A DNA stretch of 25,194 bases from a virus, in IMG/VR virus record IMGVR_UViG_3300025769_000776, positions 1 to 25,194 of that record; one strand, 5' to 3'. Position 1 is the first letter of the stretch, and each line of letters begins with the position of its first letter. The notes beneath the pieces were generated by a model. It was not told the origin of the DNA. It ran no database searches and was given only the letters and a program-made list of their open reading frames with translations. The translations under genes and the position numbers were made by a program. Positions 1-7,618 of this stretch are shown piece by piece.

Positions 1-1
1 A

Positions 2-187
2 CAGGCACTAGAAGGTGACTTCAAGTCTCAGGAACTGTTTCTTCGTAGTAAGGGCGGTTGGTCTCCTAACTCTACCCTGAACGAGCAGGAGCAGGACACT
101 GAGGCTGATATGGACGAATCCGCTATTGACGCCCTGATGACCCTCCTTGGCAAGTCCCGACCTGATGACTCTAGCGATAACGGCTGA
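2..187 (+). CDS. Probable terminase small subunit, C-terminal fragment
   Basis: This reading frame is open from the window edge to a TGA and ends in ...RPDDSSDNG. It gives 61 residues, including a segment reading SQELFLRSKGGWSPNSTLNE and an acidic, Gln/Glu-rich tail. The true start lies upstream of the window. It overlaps the large terminase start by about 20 bp, which is the usual position for the small terminase subunit, the DNA-recognition partner that brings the phage genome to the packaging motor. The visible part holds no diagnostic domain; the DNA-binding region would be upstream. The assignment therefore rests on position and length. It could be another small protein encoded ahead of terL. 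Confidence 0.5.
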   Translation, partial: QALEGDFKSQELFLRSKGGWSPNSTLNEQEQDTEADMDESAIDALMTLLGKSRPDDSSDNG

Positions 188-1520
188 CGATTTACGGAAG
201 CTCCCTGATGAAGAAGTAGCCTCCCTGATGGACCAGCTAGGTCCAGCTAAGGTAGAAGAGCTACAGCACACTTGGGAGTTCTGGGCTAGACCCAACCAAC
301 TGGAGCCTAAGGGTGACCATTGGGATATTTGGGTAGCCTTGGCAGGACGAGGCTGGGGCAAGACCAGAGCCGGTGCAGAGTGGGTAAGACACCGCATCCG
401 TAAAGGTGACAAGATTGTACATTGTGTTGCACCTACTAAAGGTGATGTACGCAAGGTGATGGTTGAAGGGGACTCTGGACTCCTTAATGTATGTTGGAAG
501 GGTGATAAGACATATAGAGGGAAGCATATCGGCTACCCTGAATGGTCACCCACTAATAACACCATGACATGGGAGAATGGAGCTAAGGCTGTATTCTTCT
601 CGGCAGAGGACCCAGAACGACTCCGGGGTCCACAGGCTTACTCTGCATGGTGTGATGAGTTGTGTGCTTGGCGTAACGCCCAAGAGACTTGGGATATGTT
701 GCAGTTTGGGTTACGACTTGGTAAGCACCCGCAAGTGTTTATCACCACCACCCCAAAGACCACTAAGCTCTTACGGAATATCCTTGGTGATGATAAGACG
801 GTAACCTCCACAGGTTCCACTTACGACAACCAAGCCAACTTAGCCTCTACGTTCCTAGACGCTGTTAGGAAGACCTACGAAGGCACTAGGCTAGGCCGAC
901 AGGAGCTATACGCAGAGATATTGGATGAGGCCTCTGGAGCCTTGTGGAGCCGTTCTCTGTTAGCCGAGTGTGAGATAGAGAAAGACAGCGTTCCTGATTT
1001 GAACAGGATTGTTGTCTCTATCGACCCTGCAATCACCAGCAACAAAGAGTCAGACATGACTGGCATTGTTGTAGCTGGGGTTGACGTTAATGGTATCGCT
1101 TACGTTCTGGCAGACTGCACTGGTCGCTACACGCCTCAGCAATGGGCTGCAAGGGCAGTGTCACTCTTTGAAGAGTATCAAGCTGACCGCATTGTCGCCG
1201 AACGTAATCAGGGCGGGGATATGGTTCGCCATACTCTGCAAACAGAGTCTGAGACGGTGCCTGTCAAGCTAGTCCATGCTAGTCGTGGCAAGATGGCCCG
1301 AGCAGAGCCTGTCTCCGCCCTGTATGAACAAGCTAAGGTGAAGCATGTAAAGGGCCTCAACGACCTAGAAGACCAGATGGTCACTTGGGAGCCACTAGGC
1401 TCTGTAGGCTCACCAGACCGATTAGACGCCCTTGTATGGGCCATTACAGACCTATCTCTACAGGGCTATGCCAAGCCCCAATTAAAGCTGGCGTATAGCT
1501 CTGCGAAAGGACTACGGTAG
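165..1520 (+). CDS. terL: Terminase large subunit (packaging ATPase and nuclease)
   Basis: The DNA-packaging motor. Counted from the ATG at 165 (451 aa), the Walker A motif GRGWGKT is at about residues 61-67, followed by RAGAEWV and VMVEGDSGLL, both typical of COG5323/Terminase_6 enzymes. Walker B with the catalytic Glu (AWCDE) ends at about 165, and the coupling motif ITTTPK follows at about 193-198. The C-terminal RNase H-like nuclease has its acidic residues in SIDPA (about D287), AERNQGGD (about E346) and DRLDALVWA (about D421). Full length for the family. A TTG at 147 in the same frame would add six residues; neither start has a clear Shine-Dalgarno sequence, so the start is uncertain. 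It overlaps the preceding gene and is followed by a 50-bp gap before the portal gene. Confidence 0.96.
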   Translation: MTLAITADDLRKLPDEEVASLMDQLGPAKVEELQHTWEFWARPNQLEPKGDHWDIWVALAGRGWGKTRAGAEWVRHRIRKGDKIVHCVAPTKGDVRKVMVEGDSGLLNVCWKGDKTYRGKHIGYPEWSPTNNTMTWENGAKAVFFSAEDPERLRGPQAYSAWCDELCAWRNAQETWDMLQFGLRLGKHPQVFITTTPKTTKLLRNILGDDKTVTSTGSTYDNQANLASTFLDAVRKTYEGTRLGRQELYAEILDEASGALWSRSLLAECEIEKDSVPDLNRIVVSIDPAITSNKESDMTGIVVAGVDVNGIAYVLADCTGRYTPQQWAARAVSLFEEYQADRIVAERNQGGDMVRHTLQTESETVPVKLVHASRGKMARAEPVSALYEQAKVKHVKGLNDLEDQMVTWEPLGSVGSPDRLDALVWAITDLSLQGYAKPQLKLAYSSAKGLR

Positions 1521-1570
1521 TCCAAGTCAGCTCTCTGATTAGACGCTTACAGCGACAGGATACCAGAACA

Positions 1571-2923
1571 TTGCCCAAGAAGCTCTCGGAAACAGAAGCC
1601 AAGAAGATTCTCGGTGTAGCCGGTGATAACACTCACAACGGCCAGATTCGGTCAGACGAGTTCCTTCCGGAGCTTCGTGGCAAGAAGGCTATCCGTAAGT
1701 ATCGTGAGATGCGGGACAACGACAGCACCATTGGTGCAGTTATGTACGCCACTGAGCAGGTACTCCGAGACGTAAAGCTGAAGGTAGTCGCAGCTAACGA
1801 CTCGGCAGAGGCTAAAGCAGAGAAAGAGTTTGTCGAGACGGTCCTGACGGACATGGACCATACTCTGGAAGATCATATCGCTGAAGCCCTTTCTTCTTTG
1901 TCGTATGGCTTTGCTTGGTTCGAGGTTGTCTACAAGCGTCGTGGTGGCCCCAACTTCCGAGACTACAAGCGCTACTCCAAGCACACTGATGGTCGTATCG
2001 GTGTTCGTAAGCTGGCCATCAGAGCGCCTTGGACGGTATCTAAGTTTGATGTAGACCAGAAGTCCGGTGATGTACTAGGTCTCTATCAGGAAGGCTCTCA
2101 GTTTGGCAAAAGCCATTATATCCCTGCTAACAAGTCTCTATACTACAAGACCACGGCAATTAATGGGGACCCTTCTGGTCGCAGCATTCTTCGCAATGCT
2201 TACACTTCTTATGAGTATCTGAACAACCTTCAGGCTATCGAAGCGATTGCAGTAGAGCGTGAGCTTGCTGGTATCCCTGTAGCCCGTATTCCCTCGGAAT
2301 ACCTCTCTTCAGATGCTTCCTCGGCTCAGGCGGCTTTCAGAACCAACCTAGAGGGTATCCTGCGAGATGTAAAGTTCAACGAGCAGGGTTACATCATCAC
2401 CCCGAGTGATACCTATCCTGACAAAGACGGTAGCCCAACTAACGTCCGTCTTGTAGACATCGAACTTATGTCGTCCAGCGGGACACGCAACATTGACATC
2501 GACCCGATTGTTAGCCGCTATCAGCATGACATTGCTCGTAGTGTACTGTCTGAGTTTCTTCTACTCGGCGCACACAGCGCCGGTGGCTCGTATGCGCTAT
2601 CTAAGTCTAAGACCGACCTATTTCTTAGAGCATTGGAAAGCTACATTGGTGCTATCACCGACGTACTCAACAAGCAGCTTATTGAGCGACTCTGGCAACT
2701 CAACGGCCTTTCCTACGATACTATGCCCTACATCGAAGCAGGTGATGTAGCTCCGCATGATCTCCGAGAGATCGCAGCCTTCCTGCGCAACCTTAATGGC
2801 GCAGACATCAACGTGTCTGACCACCCCGAAGTTATTCAAGACCTTATGGACATTGCGGAGCTTAGTTATGAACCTGATGCGACTTCCCGGCGAACTGTAT
2901 CAACGAATGAGCCGTCGAGCTAA
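1571..2923 (+). CDS. Portal protein (DUF935 / Mu gp29-like)
   Basis: The dodecameric ring at the capsid vertex through which DNA enters and to which the tail attaches. The 450-aa length, the position straight after terL and the sequence pattern all fit DUF935 (Mu gp29-like) portals. The N-terminal part contains REMRDNDSTIGAVMYATEQ, followed by KLKVV. A central GDPSGRSILRNAY motif at about residue 199 is followed by a long helical stretch, NNLQAIEAIAVERELAGIPV. The C-terminal helical region contains an FLRNLNGADINV segment. The start is a TTG at 1571 with a weak AGGA about 10 bases upstream; no in-frame ATG occurs before residue 47, so TTG is the best choice. The 3' end overlaps the next gene by 56 bp. 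Confidence 0.87.
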   Translation: MPKKLSETEAKKILGVAGDNTHNGQIRSDEFLPELRGKKAIRKYREMRDNDSTIGAVMYATEQVLRDVKLKVVAANDSAEAKAEKEFVETVLTDMDHTLEDHIAEALSSLSYGFAWFEVVYKRRGGPNFRDYKRYSKHTDGRIGVRKLAIRAPWTVSKFDVDQKSGDVLGLYQEGSQFGKSHYIPANKSLYYKTTAINGDPSGRSILRNAYTSYEYLNNLQAIEAIAVERELAGIPVARIPSEYLSSDASSAQAAFRTNLEGILRDVKFNEQGYIITPSDTYPDKDGSPTNVRLVDIELMSSSGTRNIDIDPIVSRYQHDIARSVLSEFLLLGAHSAGGSYALSKSKTDLFLRALESYIGAITDVLNKQLIERLWQLNGLSYDTMPYIEAGDVAPHDLREIAAFLRNLNGADINVSDHPEVIQDLMDIAELSYEPDATSRRTVSTNEPSS

Positions 2924-3032
2924 AGAAGCCCGAGAGCTTCAGCACCTCAAGAGCATGACTGATCGAGAGCTTGCTGACATCGGACTTACCCGTAACCAAA
3001 TTTATGAAGCCTTCTTTAAAGGACGTAAGTGA
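2868..3032 (+). CDS. Small DUF1127 (YjiS-like) protein
   Basis: A 54-aa basic protein. Its C-terminal half, HLKSMTDRELADIGLTRNQI, is an almost textbook DUF1127 motif, preceded by an Arg/Lys-rich helix (RRAKEAREL). The ATG at 2868 was chosen because GCGGAG lies seven bases upstream and because any longer reading is only a shadow of the portal gene. It overlaps the portal 3' end by 56 bp, and its TGA shares a base with the ATG of the next gene. DUF1127 proteins are small and abundant in alphaproteobacteria, where some act in RNA- or stress-linked regulation. A role in a phage head operon is not known to me; it could be host-directed or a small structural adaptor. Confidence 0.85.
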   Translation: MNLMRLPGELYQRMSRRAKEARELQHLKSMTDRELADIGLTRNQIYEAFFKGRK

Positions 3033-4141
3033 TGCCCTACAGCAGTAACGCAGACCTCCCAAAGGCAGTCCGTCAGACTGTCCCAGAAGAGAAGCAGGGC
3101 AAGTTCCGGCAAGTGTTCAACTCCGTTATGGAGGACACCGGCTCCGAACAACGTGCCTTTCAGGCTGCGTGGTCTGCTGTAGAGAAGGTAAAGACCTCCA
3201 CTCTGGCTGAGAAGGCCAAGAACTGGAATGCAAAGCATGGAGCTTCTAAGGGCCGCATCTCGGCTAAGACCCTTCGTGCTGTATATGACCGTGGTATCGG
3301 TGCTTACAAGACCAACCCCGGCTCTGTGAGGCCTAACGTCACGTCCAAGGAACAATGGGCAATGGCCCGAGTAAACAGCTTCCTAAAGATTGCCGCTGGC
3401 CAGAAGTCCGCTACGCATGACAAGGACCTACTGCCGGAGAAGTCTGTGAGCAAAGCCGAGTATCGTGGCAAGAAGGTAACTCTGGACAAGCCCTTCCGTT
3501 TGCCTGCTGGGTCCACCAAAAAGTTTGGTGTGTATGTAAAGTCGGGCGACAAGGTGAAGAAGGTTACCTTTGGTAGCCCCACTATGGAAATTCGTCGGGA
3601 TGACCCTAAAGCTAGGGCCAACTTCCGAGCTAGACACAACTGTGCTGGTAAGACAGATAAGACCACACCGGGATACTGGTCCTGTAAAATGTGGGAACCG
3701 GGTGTTTCTGTGAGCGAAATGCTCGCAAAGAACGAACCCGAAGAAGAACAAGCGAACCTTGAGGGTCAAATCCTAAAGACAGATGACGAGCAACGTCTGG
3801 TTTATGGTTGGGCCTCGGTCATCACTGAAGATGGTAAACCTCTGGTAGACCGTCAAGGTGATGTTATTGAAGCCGACACTATGGTAAAGGCCGTGAATAA
3901 ATTCATGGAACATATTCGTGTTGGTAAGATGATGCACAAGGGGGATCAAGTAGGCCAAGTGGTCCACTCGATGCCGCTCACTAATGAGATTGGTGAAGCC
4001 TTGGGCGTTTCCAGTAGCCGTGAAGGTTGGATCGTAGCATTGAAGGTATTCGATGATGAGGTCTGGTCTCTGGTAAAATCTGGCCAACTTACGGCCTTTT
4101 CTATCGGCGGCAAAGCTAAACGGAAGGAAGTCAATGACTAA
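3032..4141 (+). CDS. ChaB-domain / prohead protease fusion protein
   Basis: A 369-aa multidomain head morphogenesis protein. Residues 1-55 (MPYSSNADLP...AFQAAWSAVEKV) match the ChaB fold. Residues 60-125, with GRISAKTLRAVYDRGIGAYK and EQWAMARVNSF, resemble DUF5824. Residues 146-222 hold a beta-rich stretch and FRARHNC...YWSCKMW. Residues 245-369 resemble an S78-type prohead protease: VYGWASV, a likely catalytic His in MMHKGD (H302) and a likely nucleophile Ser in FSIGG (S357). The ATG at 3032 has AAAGGAC at a suitable distance; the GTG just before it (3029) is less likely. The protein ends soon after FSIGG, and the SLVDRPAN strand that normally follows lies in the next gene. It probably matures scaffold and capsid. 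The role of the ChaB part is unknown. Confidence 0.85.
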   Translation: MPYSSNADLPKAVRQTVPEEKQGKFRQVFNSVMEDTGSEQRAFQAAWSAVEKVKTSTLAEKAKNWNAKHGASKGRISAKTLRAVYDRGIGAYKTNPGSVRPNVTSKEQWAMARVNSFLKIAAGQKSATHDKDLLPEKSVSKAEYRGKKVTLDKPFRLPAGSTKKFGVYVKSGDKVKKVTFGSPTMEIRRDDPKARANFRARHNCAGKTDKTTPGYWSCKMWEPGVSVSEMLAKNEPEEEQANLEGQILKTDDEQRLVYGWASVITEDGKPLVDRQGDVIEADTMVKAVNKFMEHIRVGKMMHKGDQVGQVVHSMPLTNEIGEALGVSSSREGWIVALKVFDDEVWSLVKSGQLTAFSIGGKAKRKEVND

Positions 4142-4973
4142 CATCTTGCTCGACTTGGAGTTGGACGAACTGTCATTGGTAGACCGTCCGGCAAACCAAG
4201 CCGCTACAATCTGTCTTATTAAAAGGGACGAAAGCATGGAAGACATGGAAAAAGGGTACGACTCTTACCTCGATGAGCGTAAGATGTACTACATGGACAA
4301 AGGTATGGGTGAAGACGAAGCCATGAAGAAGGCCAAGGAAGAACTCGACAAGATGTCCGCTAAAGAAAAAGAAGAGCTTATGGCTCGTCTTGGTAAGGCT
4401 GATGAAGCTGAAGAAACCGAAGTAGATCAGGAAGCCCTGTTTCTGGCTGAGGTTGATGCTCTCAAAGCTGAAGTCTCCCGCCTCTCCAAGGCACTTGAAG
4501 ACAACGGGTTTGCTGTTACTGAAGAAGAAGTAACCAAAGCCGAAGAACCAGAATACCTCGAAGTCGAAGGCGAGAAGGTAGCTAAGTCGGACATTCCGGC
4601 TCCAGTCCTGAAAGCCCTCGAAGAAGCAGCGATTGAAAAGCGTATGGTTGAACTCCGTAAGCAAGCTGACGAAATCCTGCCTAACTTCGATAACGAAATT
4701 GCGGCCTCCCTCTTGGCTCATGTAGCTAAAGATGACGCAATCGTAGAGGCCCTCAAGGCTGCTGATGCAGCAATGGGTGCTTCGATGTCTGAGATCGGTG
4801 AAGCGTCGGTAGAAGCTGATATGCTTTCTTCCAGCGATAAGCTCGATGCTCTTGTTAAGTCCTACATGGACGAGAACAACCTTGCTAAGAAGGACCATGC
4901 TAAGGCGTACGCTGCTGTAGCTAAGACCGACGAAGGCAAGGCACTTATCACTAAGCTCTATAAAGGAGAGTAA
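4134..4973 (+). CDS. Capsid scaffolding protein with protease-like N-terminal tail
   Basis: A 279-aa protein, strongly charged (Glu/Lys/Ala-rich) and predicted helical, encoded between the prohead protease and the capsid genes: the usual place and composition of an internal scaffold that shapes the prohead and is then degraded. The first 32 residues (LDLELDELSLVDRPANQAA and following) are not scaffold-like; they match the segment that follows the catalytic Ser in S78-type proteases. The ATG at 4134 overlaps the protease stop as ATGACTAA and has GGAAGGAAG just upstream, suggesting coupled translation. A second start at 4236 also has a good ribosome binding site and would give a plain 245-aa scaffold beginning MEDMEKGYDSY. 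Function is inferred from context and composition. Confidence 0.78.
   Translation: MTNILLDLELDELSLVDRPANQAATICLIKRDESMEDMEKGYDSYLDERKMYYMDKGMGEDEAMKKAKEELDKMSAKEKEELMARLGKADEAEETEVDQEALFLAEVDALKAEVSRLSKALEDNGFAVTEEEVTKAEEPEYLEVEGEKVAKSDIPAPVLKALEEAAIEKRMVELRKQADEILPNFDNEIAASLLAHVAKDDAIVEALKAADAAMGASMSEIGEASVEADMLSSSDKLDALVKSYMDENNLAKKDHAKAYAAVAKTDEGKALITKLYKGE
4223..4238 (+). promoter_or_regulatory. Internal ribosome binding site and alternative scaffold start
   Basis: AAGGGA at 4223-4228 lies seven bases before an in-frame ATG at 4236 inside the scaffold gene. Initiation here would drop the 34 N-terminal residues carrying the protease-like SLVDRPAN segment. This is seen directly in the sequence; use in the cell is inference. 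Confidence 0.45.
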
Positions 4974-4976
4974 ATC

Positions 4977-5351
4977 ATGGCAACGATGTCTGGCCGCTTT
5001 AATACTATTTCCCTCGTCGCTGACGAGGCTCTGACGGCCCACACTTTTGTAACCCTGTCTTCGGACGCTCAGGCTGCTTACGTAGCTGCCGATGGCGATG
5101 ATGCCATTGGTGTGACCTACGGTGCTGCTGACGCTGGTAAGATGGTCACCGTTCAGATTGACGGTATCGCAATGGTTAAAGCTAACGAAGCTATTTCCGC
5201 TGGCGCTGCTGTAAGCACCGATGATGCTGGTGAAGCTATCCCTGCTGCTACTGGTGAAGCTCGCTTGGGCTACGCTCTGGAAGCAGCAACCGCCGCTGGC
5301 CAAATTATCTCCGTACTTCTGAAGCCTGCTGGCGCAGATGTACCTGCGTAA
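4977..5351 (+). CDS. Head decoration / capsid cement protein (DUF2190-like)
   Basis: A 124-aa Ala/Gly/Val-rich protein. It has the rhythm of DUF2190 proteins: VADEALTAHTFVTLSS, then DDAIGVTYGAADAGKMVTVQIDG, ANEAISAGAAVSTDDAGEA, and a closing ARLGYALEAATAAGQIISVLL. Proteins of this kind trimerise on the outside of the shell and stabilise it. The start has a strong AAAGGAG site. The gene sits three bases after the scaffold gene and 26 bases before the capsid gene, the usual place for a cement protein. Codon use is strongly biased, as in the capsid gene, which suggests high expression. It lacks enzymatic motifs. Confidence 0.85.
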   Translation: MATMSGRFNTISLVADEALTAHTFVTLSSDAQAAYVAADGDDAIGVTYGAADAGKMVTVQIDGIAMVKANEAISAGAAVSTDDAGEAIPAATGEARLGYALEAATAAGQIISVLLKPAGADVPA

Positions 5352-5377
5352 CTGAATAGCAAATAGGAGAATAAGAA

Positions 5378-6373
5378 ATGCCTTTGCTGACCCCATCGAG
5401 TGTGCATATTGATCAGCCGCTCACCAACCTGACGACTGCTTATGCTCAGTCTCAGGAAAACTTCATCGCAGATAAAGTCTTCCCTATTGTAGGTGTAGAC
5501 AAGCAGTCTGACAAATACTACCAGTACGACCGTGCGAACATGAACCGTACCGGCGACGTTAAGAAGCTGGCACCTCGCACTGAAGTAGAGCGTATCGGTA
5601 TGACCGTATCTAACGACAGCTACTTTGCTGACGTGTACGGCCTCGGTATGGACTTCGATGAGCAGACCCTCGCTAACGAAGATGCTGCTCTGGACATCCG
5701 TTCCGCCGGTGCGCAGACTCTGGCTATGCGTCTGATGATCCACCGTGAGAAGCAGTTCGCTGAGACGTTCTTTGCCGCTGGTGTATGGACGAGCCAAGAC
5801 CTTTTCTCTGGCCGTACCATCACCGAATGGGATGAGGCTAACTCTACCCCAATTAAGAACGTCACCGATGCGTCTCGTACCATCCAGCTTCAGTCTGGCG
5901 GCTTCCGTCCGAACACTCTGGTAGTTGGCCGTAAGGTACACGACTCTCTCGTTAGCAACTCTGACATCCTTGCTCGCTTGAACGGTGGTGCTACTGTCAC
6001 CAACACCGCTCTGGTTACCAAGGCAAAGCTGGCAGAAATCTTTGAGGTAGAAAACTACTACGTCATGGAAGCTGTCCAGAACGACACCACTGAGGGTGCT
6101 CCTGAGAGCAACAGCTTTATCGGTGGTCGTCACGCTATGCTTTGCTACACTCCGGGTAATGCTGGTCTTATGACCCCTGCGTCTGGTCTGACTTTCGCAT
6201 GGAACAGCATTCCGGGTGCTAACAACCTCGGCATCACCGTTGAGTCCTTCTCTGACGACGCACTGAAGCGTCAGCAGATTGCAGAGATGATTCAGGTGAA
6301 GATGTCCTACGATATGAAGATGGTTGGCGCTGACTTGGGCTACTTCTTCGAGAACATCGTAGCTGCCGACTAA
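5378..6373 (+). CDS. Major capsid protein
   Basis: A 331-aa protein in the canonical position after protease, scaffold and cement genes. The N-terminal region reads QSQENFIADKVFPIVGVDKQ, followed by an aromatic, charged stretch and RTEVERIGMTVSNDSYFADVYGLGMDFDEQTLANED. Later come RPNTLVVGRKVHDSL, VTKAKLAEIFEVENYYVMEAV and a C-terminal FENIVAAD. This order (an arm with 'ADKVFP', an E-loop-like stretch, then a 'PNTLVVG...AEIF' core) is that of HK97-fold capsid proteins of many environmental siphophages. The ribosome binding site is TAGGAG. Codon use is highly biased and the gene lacks rare codons, in keeping with the most abundant virion protein. No long N-terminal delta domain is present, so assembly relies on the separate scaffold. 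Confidence 0.93.
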   Translation: MPLLTPSSVHIDQPLTNLTTAYAQSQENFIADKVFPIVGVDKQSDKYYQYDRANMNRTGDVKKLAPRTEVERIGMTVSNDSYFADVYGLGMDFDEQTLANEDAALDIRSAGAQTLAMRLMIHREKQFAETFFAAGVWTSQDLFSGRTITEWDEANSTPIKNVTDASRTIQLQSGGFRPNTLVVGRKVHDSLVSNSDILARLNGGATVTNTALVTKAKLAEIFEVENYYVMEAVQNDTTEGAPESNSFIGGRHAMLCYTPGNAGLMTPASGLTFAWNSIPGANNLGITVESFSDDALKRQQIAEMIQVKMSYDMKMVGADLGYFFENIVAAD

Positions 6374-6385
6374 GGAAGCTAGAGT

Positions 6386-6793
6386 ATGACACCCGACTAC
6401 TCTCTTCTTCCTTTTCAACTAAACTGGGTTCAACTCGTTAGACAAGAGTTTAAGGGGTATGGAACCGAATGGAAGCGGGGGGATGTCTTTGACTGGGAAC
6501 AGCGAGGCATCCCTTGGCGAGACGTTATGTCTTTATTCAATCGGGGCTTTCTCATGCAGGAGGCCCCGACTGAAAACAACCAGAAGAAGGTTGTTGGAGA
6601 CGGTCTCGATGAACTTGGTCCCGACGAGCTTAAGGTTATCGTAGACAACATTAACGCTAAGGTCAAGCTCAATACGAAGACTGACCGTGAGTATCAGAAC
6701 AAGAAGTGTAAGGCTTCTACGATCACGAAGAAACAACGTGGTCATATTCGTACATGGCGTAACAGCCCTTGGGCTGATTGGGAGCAAGCATAA
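6386..6793 (+). CDS. Conserved phage protein between capsid and connector genes, function unknown
   Basis: A 135-aa protein with a Trp/Tyr-rich N-terminal half (FQLNWVQLVRQEFKGYGTEW, then IPWRDVMSLFNRGFLM) and a Lys-rich C-terminal half ending HIRTWRNSPWADWEQA. The middle contains a short DELGPDELKVIVDNINAKVK helix resembling a LEM- or SAP-like DNA-end-binding helix, but too short to assign. It is encoded immediately after the capsid gene (AAGGAAG site) and its stop overlaps the next start (TAATG). From position it should be a head-completion or neck component, or a minor capsid protein. I do not recognise a named family. Confidence 0.75.
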   Translation: MTPDYSLLPFQLNWVQLVRQEFKGYGTEWKRGDVFDWEQRGIPWRDVMSLFNRGFLMQEAPTENNQKKVVGDGLDELGPDELKVIVDNINAKVKLNTKTDREYQNKKCKASTITKKQRGHIRTWRNSPWADWEQA

Positions 6794-7251
6794 TGTCAGA
6801 CTTTACCTACGATATTGACGACCTCGGCACAGCTACAGCCACAGGCCGTAGGAATGCTGTACGGTTTCTCGTAGGTGATACTGACTCTACAGATGTCCAA
6901 GCAAAGGATGAAGAGATTGCTTTCGCTCTTGCTCAGTCCTCTGACAATGTTTACGAAGCTGCTGCTTATACTTGTCGAGCTATTGCAGCTAAGTATGCTC
7001 GTCGTGTTGACACTGATCTTGATGGCGCTCTTAGTGCTAGTTACTCTGATCTTCACGCCCATTATCTGGCCCTTGCGGAAACTCTTGAATCTGAGTCCAA
7101 GAAGCAATCGGGCCTCGGCATTAAAGCCGGAGGCATTAGTGAAGCAGCTATCTCTGTGGTGAGACAGGACACCGACCGTGTAGTTCCGTCTTTCCGTAGA
7201 GATCGTTTCCGCAACCCACCAAATTATGACGGGTCTGCGGACTACGAGTGA
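6793..7251 (+). CDS. Head-tail adaptor protein (connector, gp6/gp15-like)
   Basis: A 152-aa mostly helical protein. The pattern VRFLVGDTDSTDVQAKDEEI, followed by AAAYTCRAIAAKYARRVD, is typical of the small head-tail adaptors that add a ring beneath the portal (HK97 gp6 / SPP1 gp15 type). The C-terminal part, rich in Arg and Ser with FRRDRFRNPPNYD, is common in environmental siphophage versions. The ATG at 6793 overlaps the upstream TAA and has GGGAG at proper spacing; the longer reading from a TTG at 6778 is less likely. It is followed by the head-closure and tail-completion genes, the normal order. Confidence 0.8.
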   Translation: MSDFTYDIDDLGTATATGRRNAVRFLVGDTDSTDVQAKDEEIAFALAQSSDNVYEAAAYTCRAIAAKYARRVDTDLDGALSASYSDLHAHYLALAETLESESKKQSGLGIKAGGISEAAISVVRQDTDRVVPSFRRDRFRNPPNYDGSADYE

Positions 7252-7261
7252 GGAATAGTCC

Positions 7262-7618
7262 ATGTCGTTTAACGCTAGGGACCTTCTGAAGCTGGTCCAA
7301 GACTTTGGCGAAACCCTTACACTCCGCAAGGTCACCACAGATGGGACCTATGACGCATCCACCGGCACGCTGAGTGGATCGGCGACTACGGACTATTCCT
7401 TTACGGGATACTACTATAACCTAGCAGAGGGTACATCTGACCTCAGTCAGACTAGGAAGGGCAGACGTGCCTGTGTCATTCCGGCCAAAGGCCTTTCGGT
7501 TGTCCCAGACGACCAAGACCAGATTTTACGGACTGACGAGACGGTGGATATTATGACCGTTAAGACTATTCTCTCGAATGGTCAGGCCGTCTGTTACCTC
7601 TGTGAGGTGATGGAATAG
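7262..7618 (+). CDS. Head closure / head-tail joining protein
   Basis: A 118-aa beta-rich protein: an N-terminal FGETLTLRKVTTDGTYDASTG strand pair, an FTGYYYNLAEG segment, then CVIPAKGLSVVPDDQDQIL and an MTVKTILSNGQAVCYLCEVM close. The layout, with an early LxLRK...YD..TG strand, a mid-protein 'KG' strand and a final 'G..V.Y.C.V' strand, resembles the stopper or head-closure proteins (SPP1 gp16-like) that seal the capsid below the adaptor. It lies between the adaptor gene and an HK97 gp10-like gene, supporting this. Its TAG overlaps the GTG start of the next gene. The exact family is not certain. Confidence 0.7.
   Translation: MSFNARDLLKLVQDFGETLTLRKVTTDGTYDASTGTLSGSATTDYSFTGYYYNLAEGTSDLSQTRKGRRACVIPAKGLSVVPDDQDQILRTDETVDIMTVKTILSNGQAVCYLCEVME

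Noticed and set aside
2757-2867. Longer 5' extension of the DUF1127 gene
   Set aside because: The extra residues are a shadow of the portal gene; the ribosome site and domain both point to the ATG at 2868.
4173-5396. A 407-codon open frame on the - strand
   Set aside because: It is antisense to the scaffold and cement genes. The long Phe/Ser runs are the reverse reading of Lys/Glu-rich codons; no ribosome site and no family pattern.
5270-6418. A 382-codon open frame on the - strand
   Set aside because: Antisense to the capsid gene, whose strong codon bias suppresses stops on the other strand. The protein has no recognisable motif.
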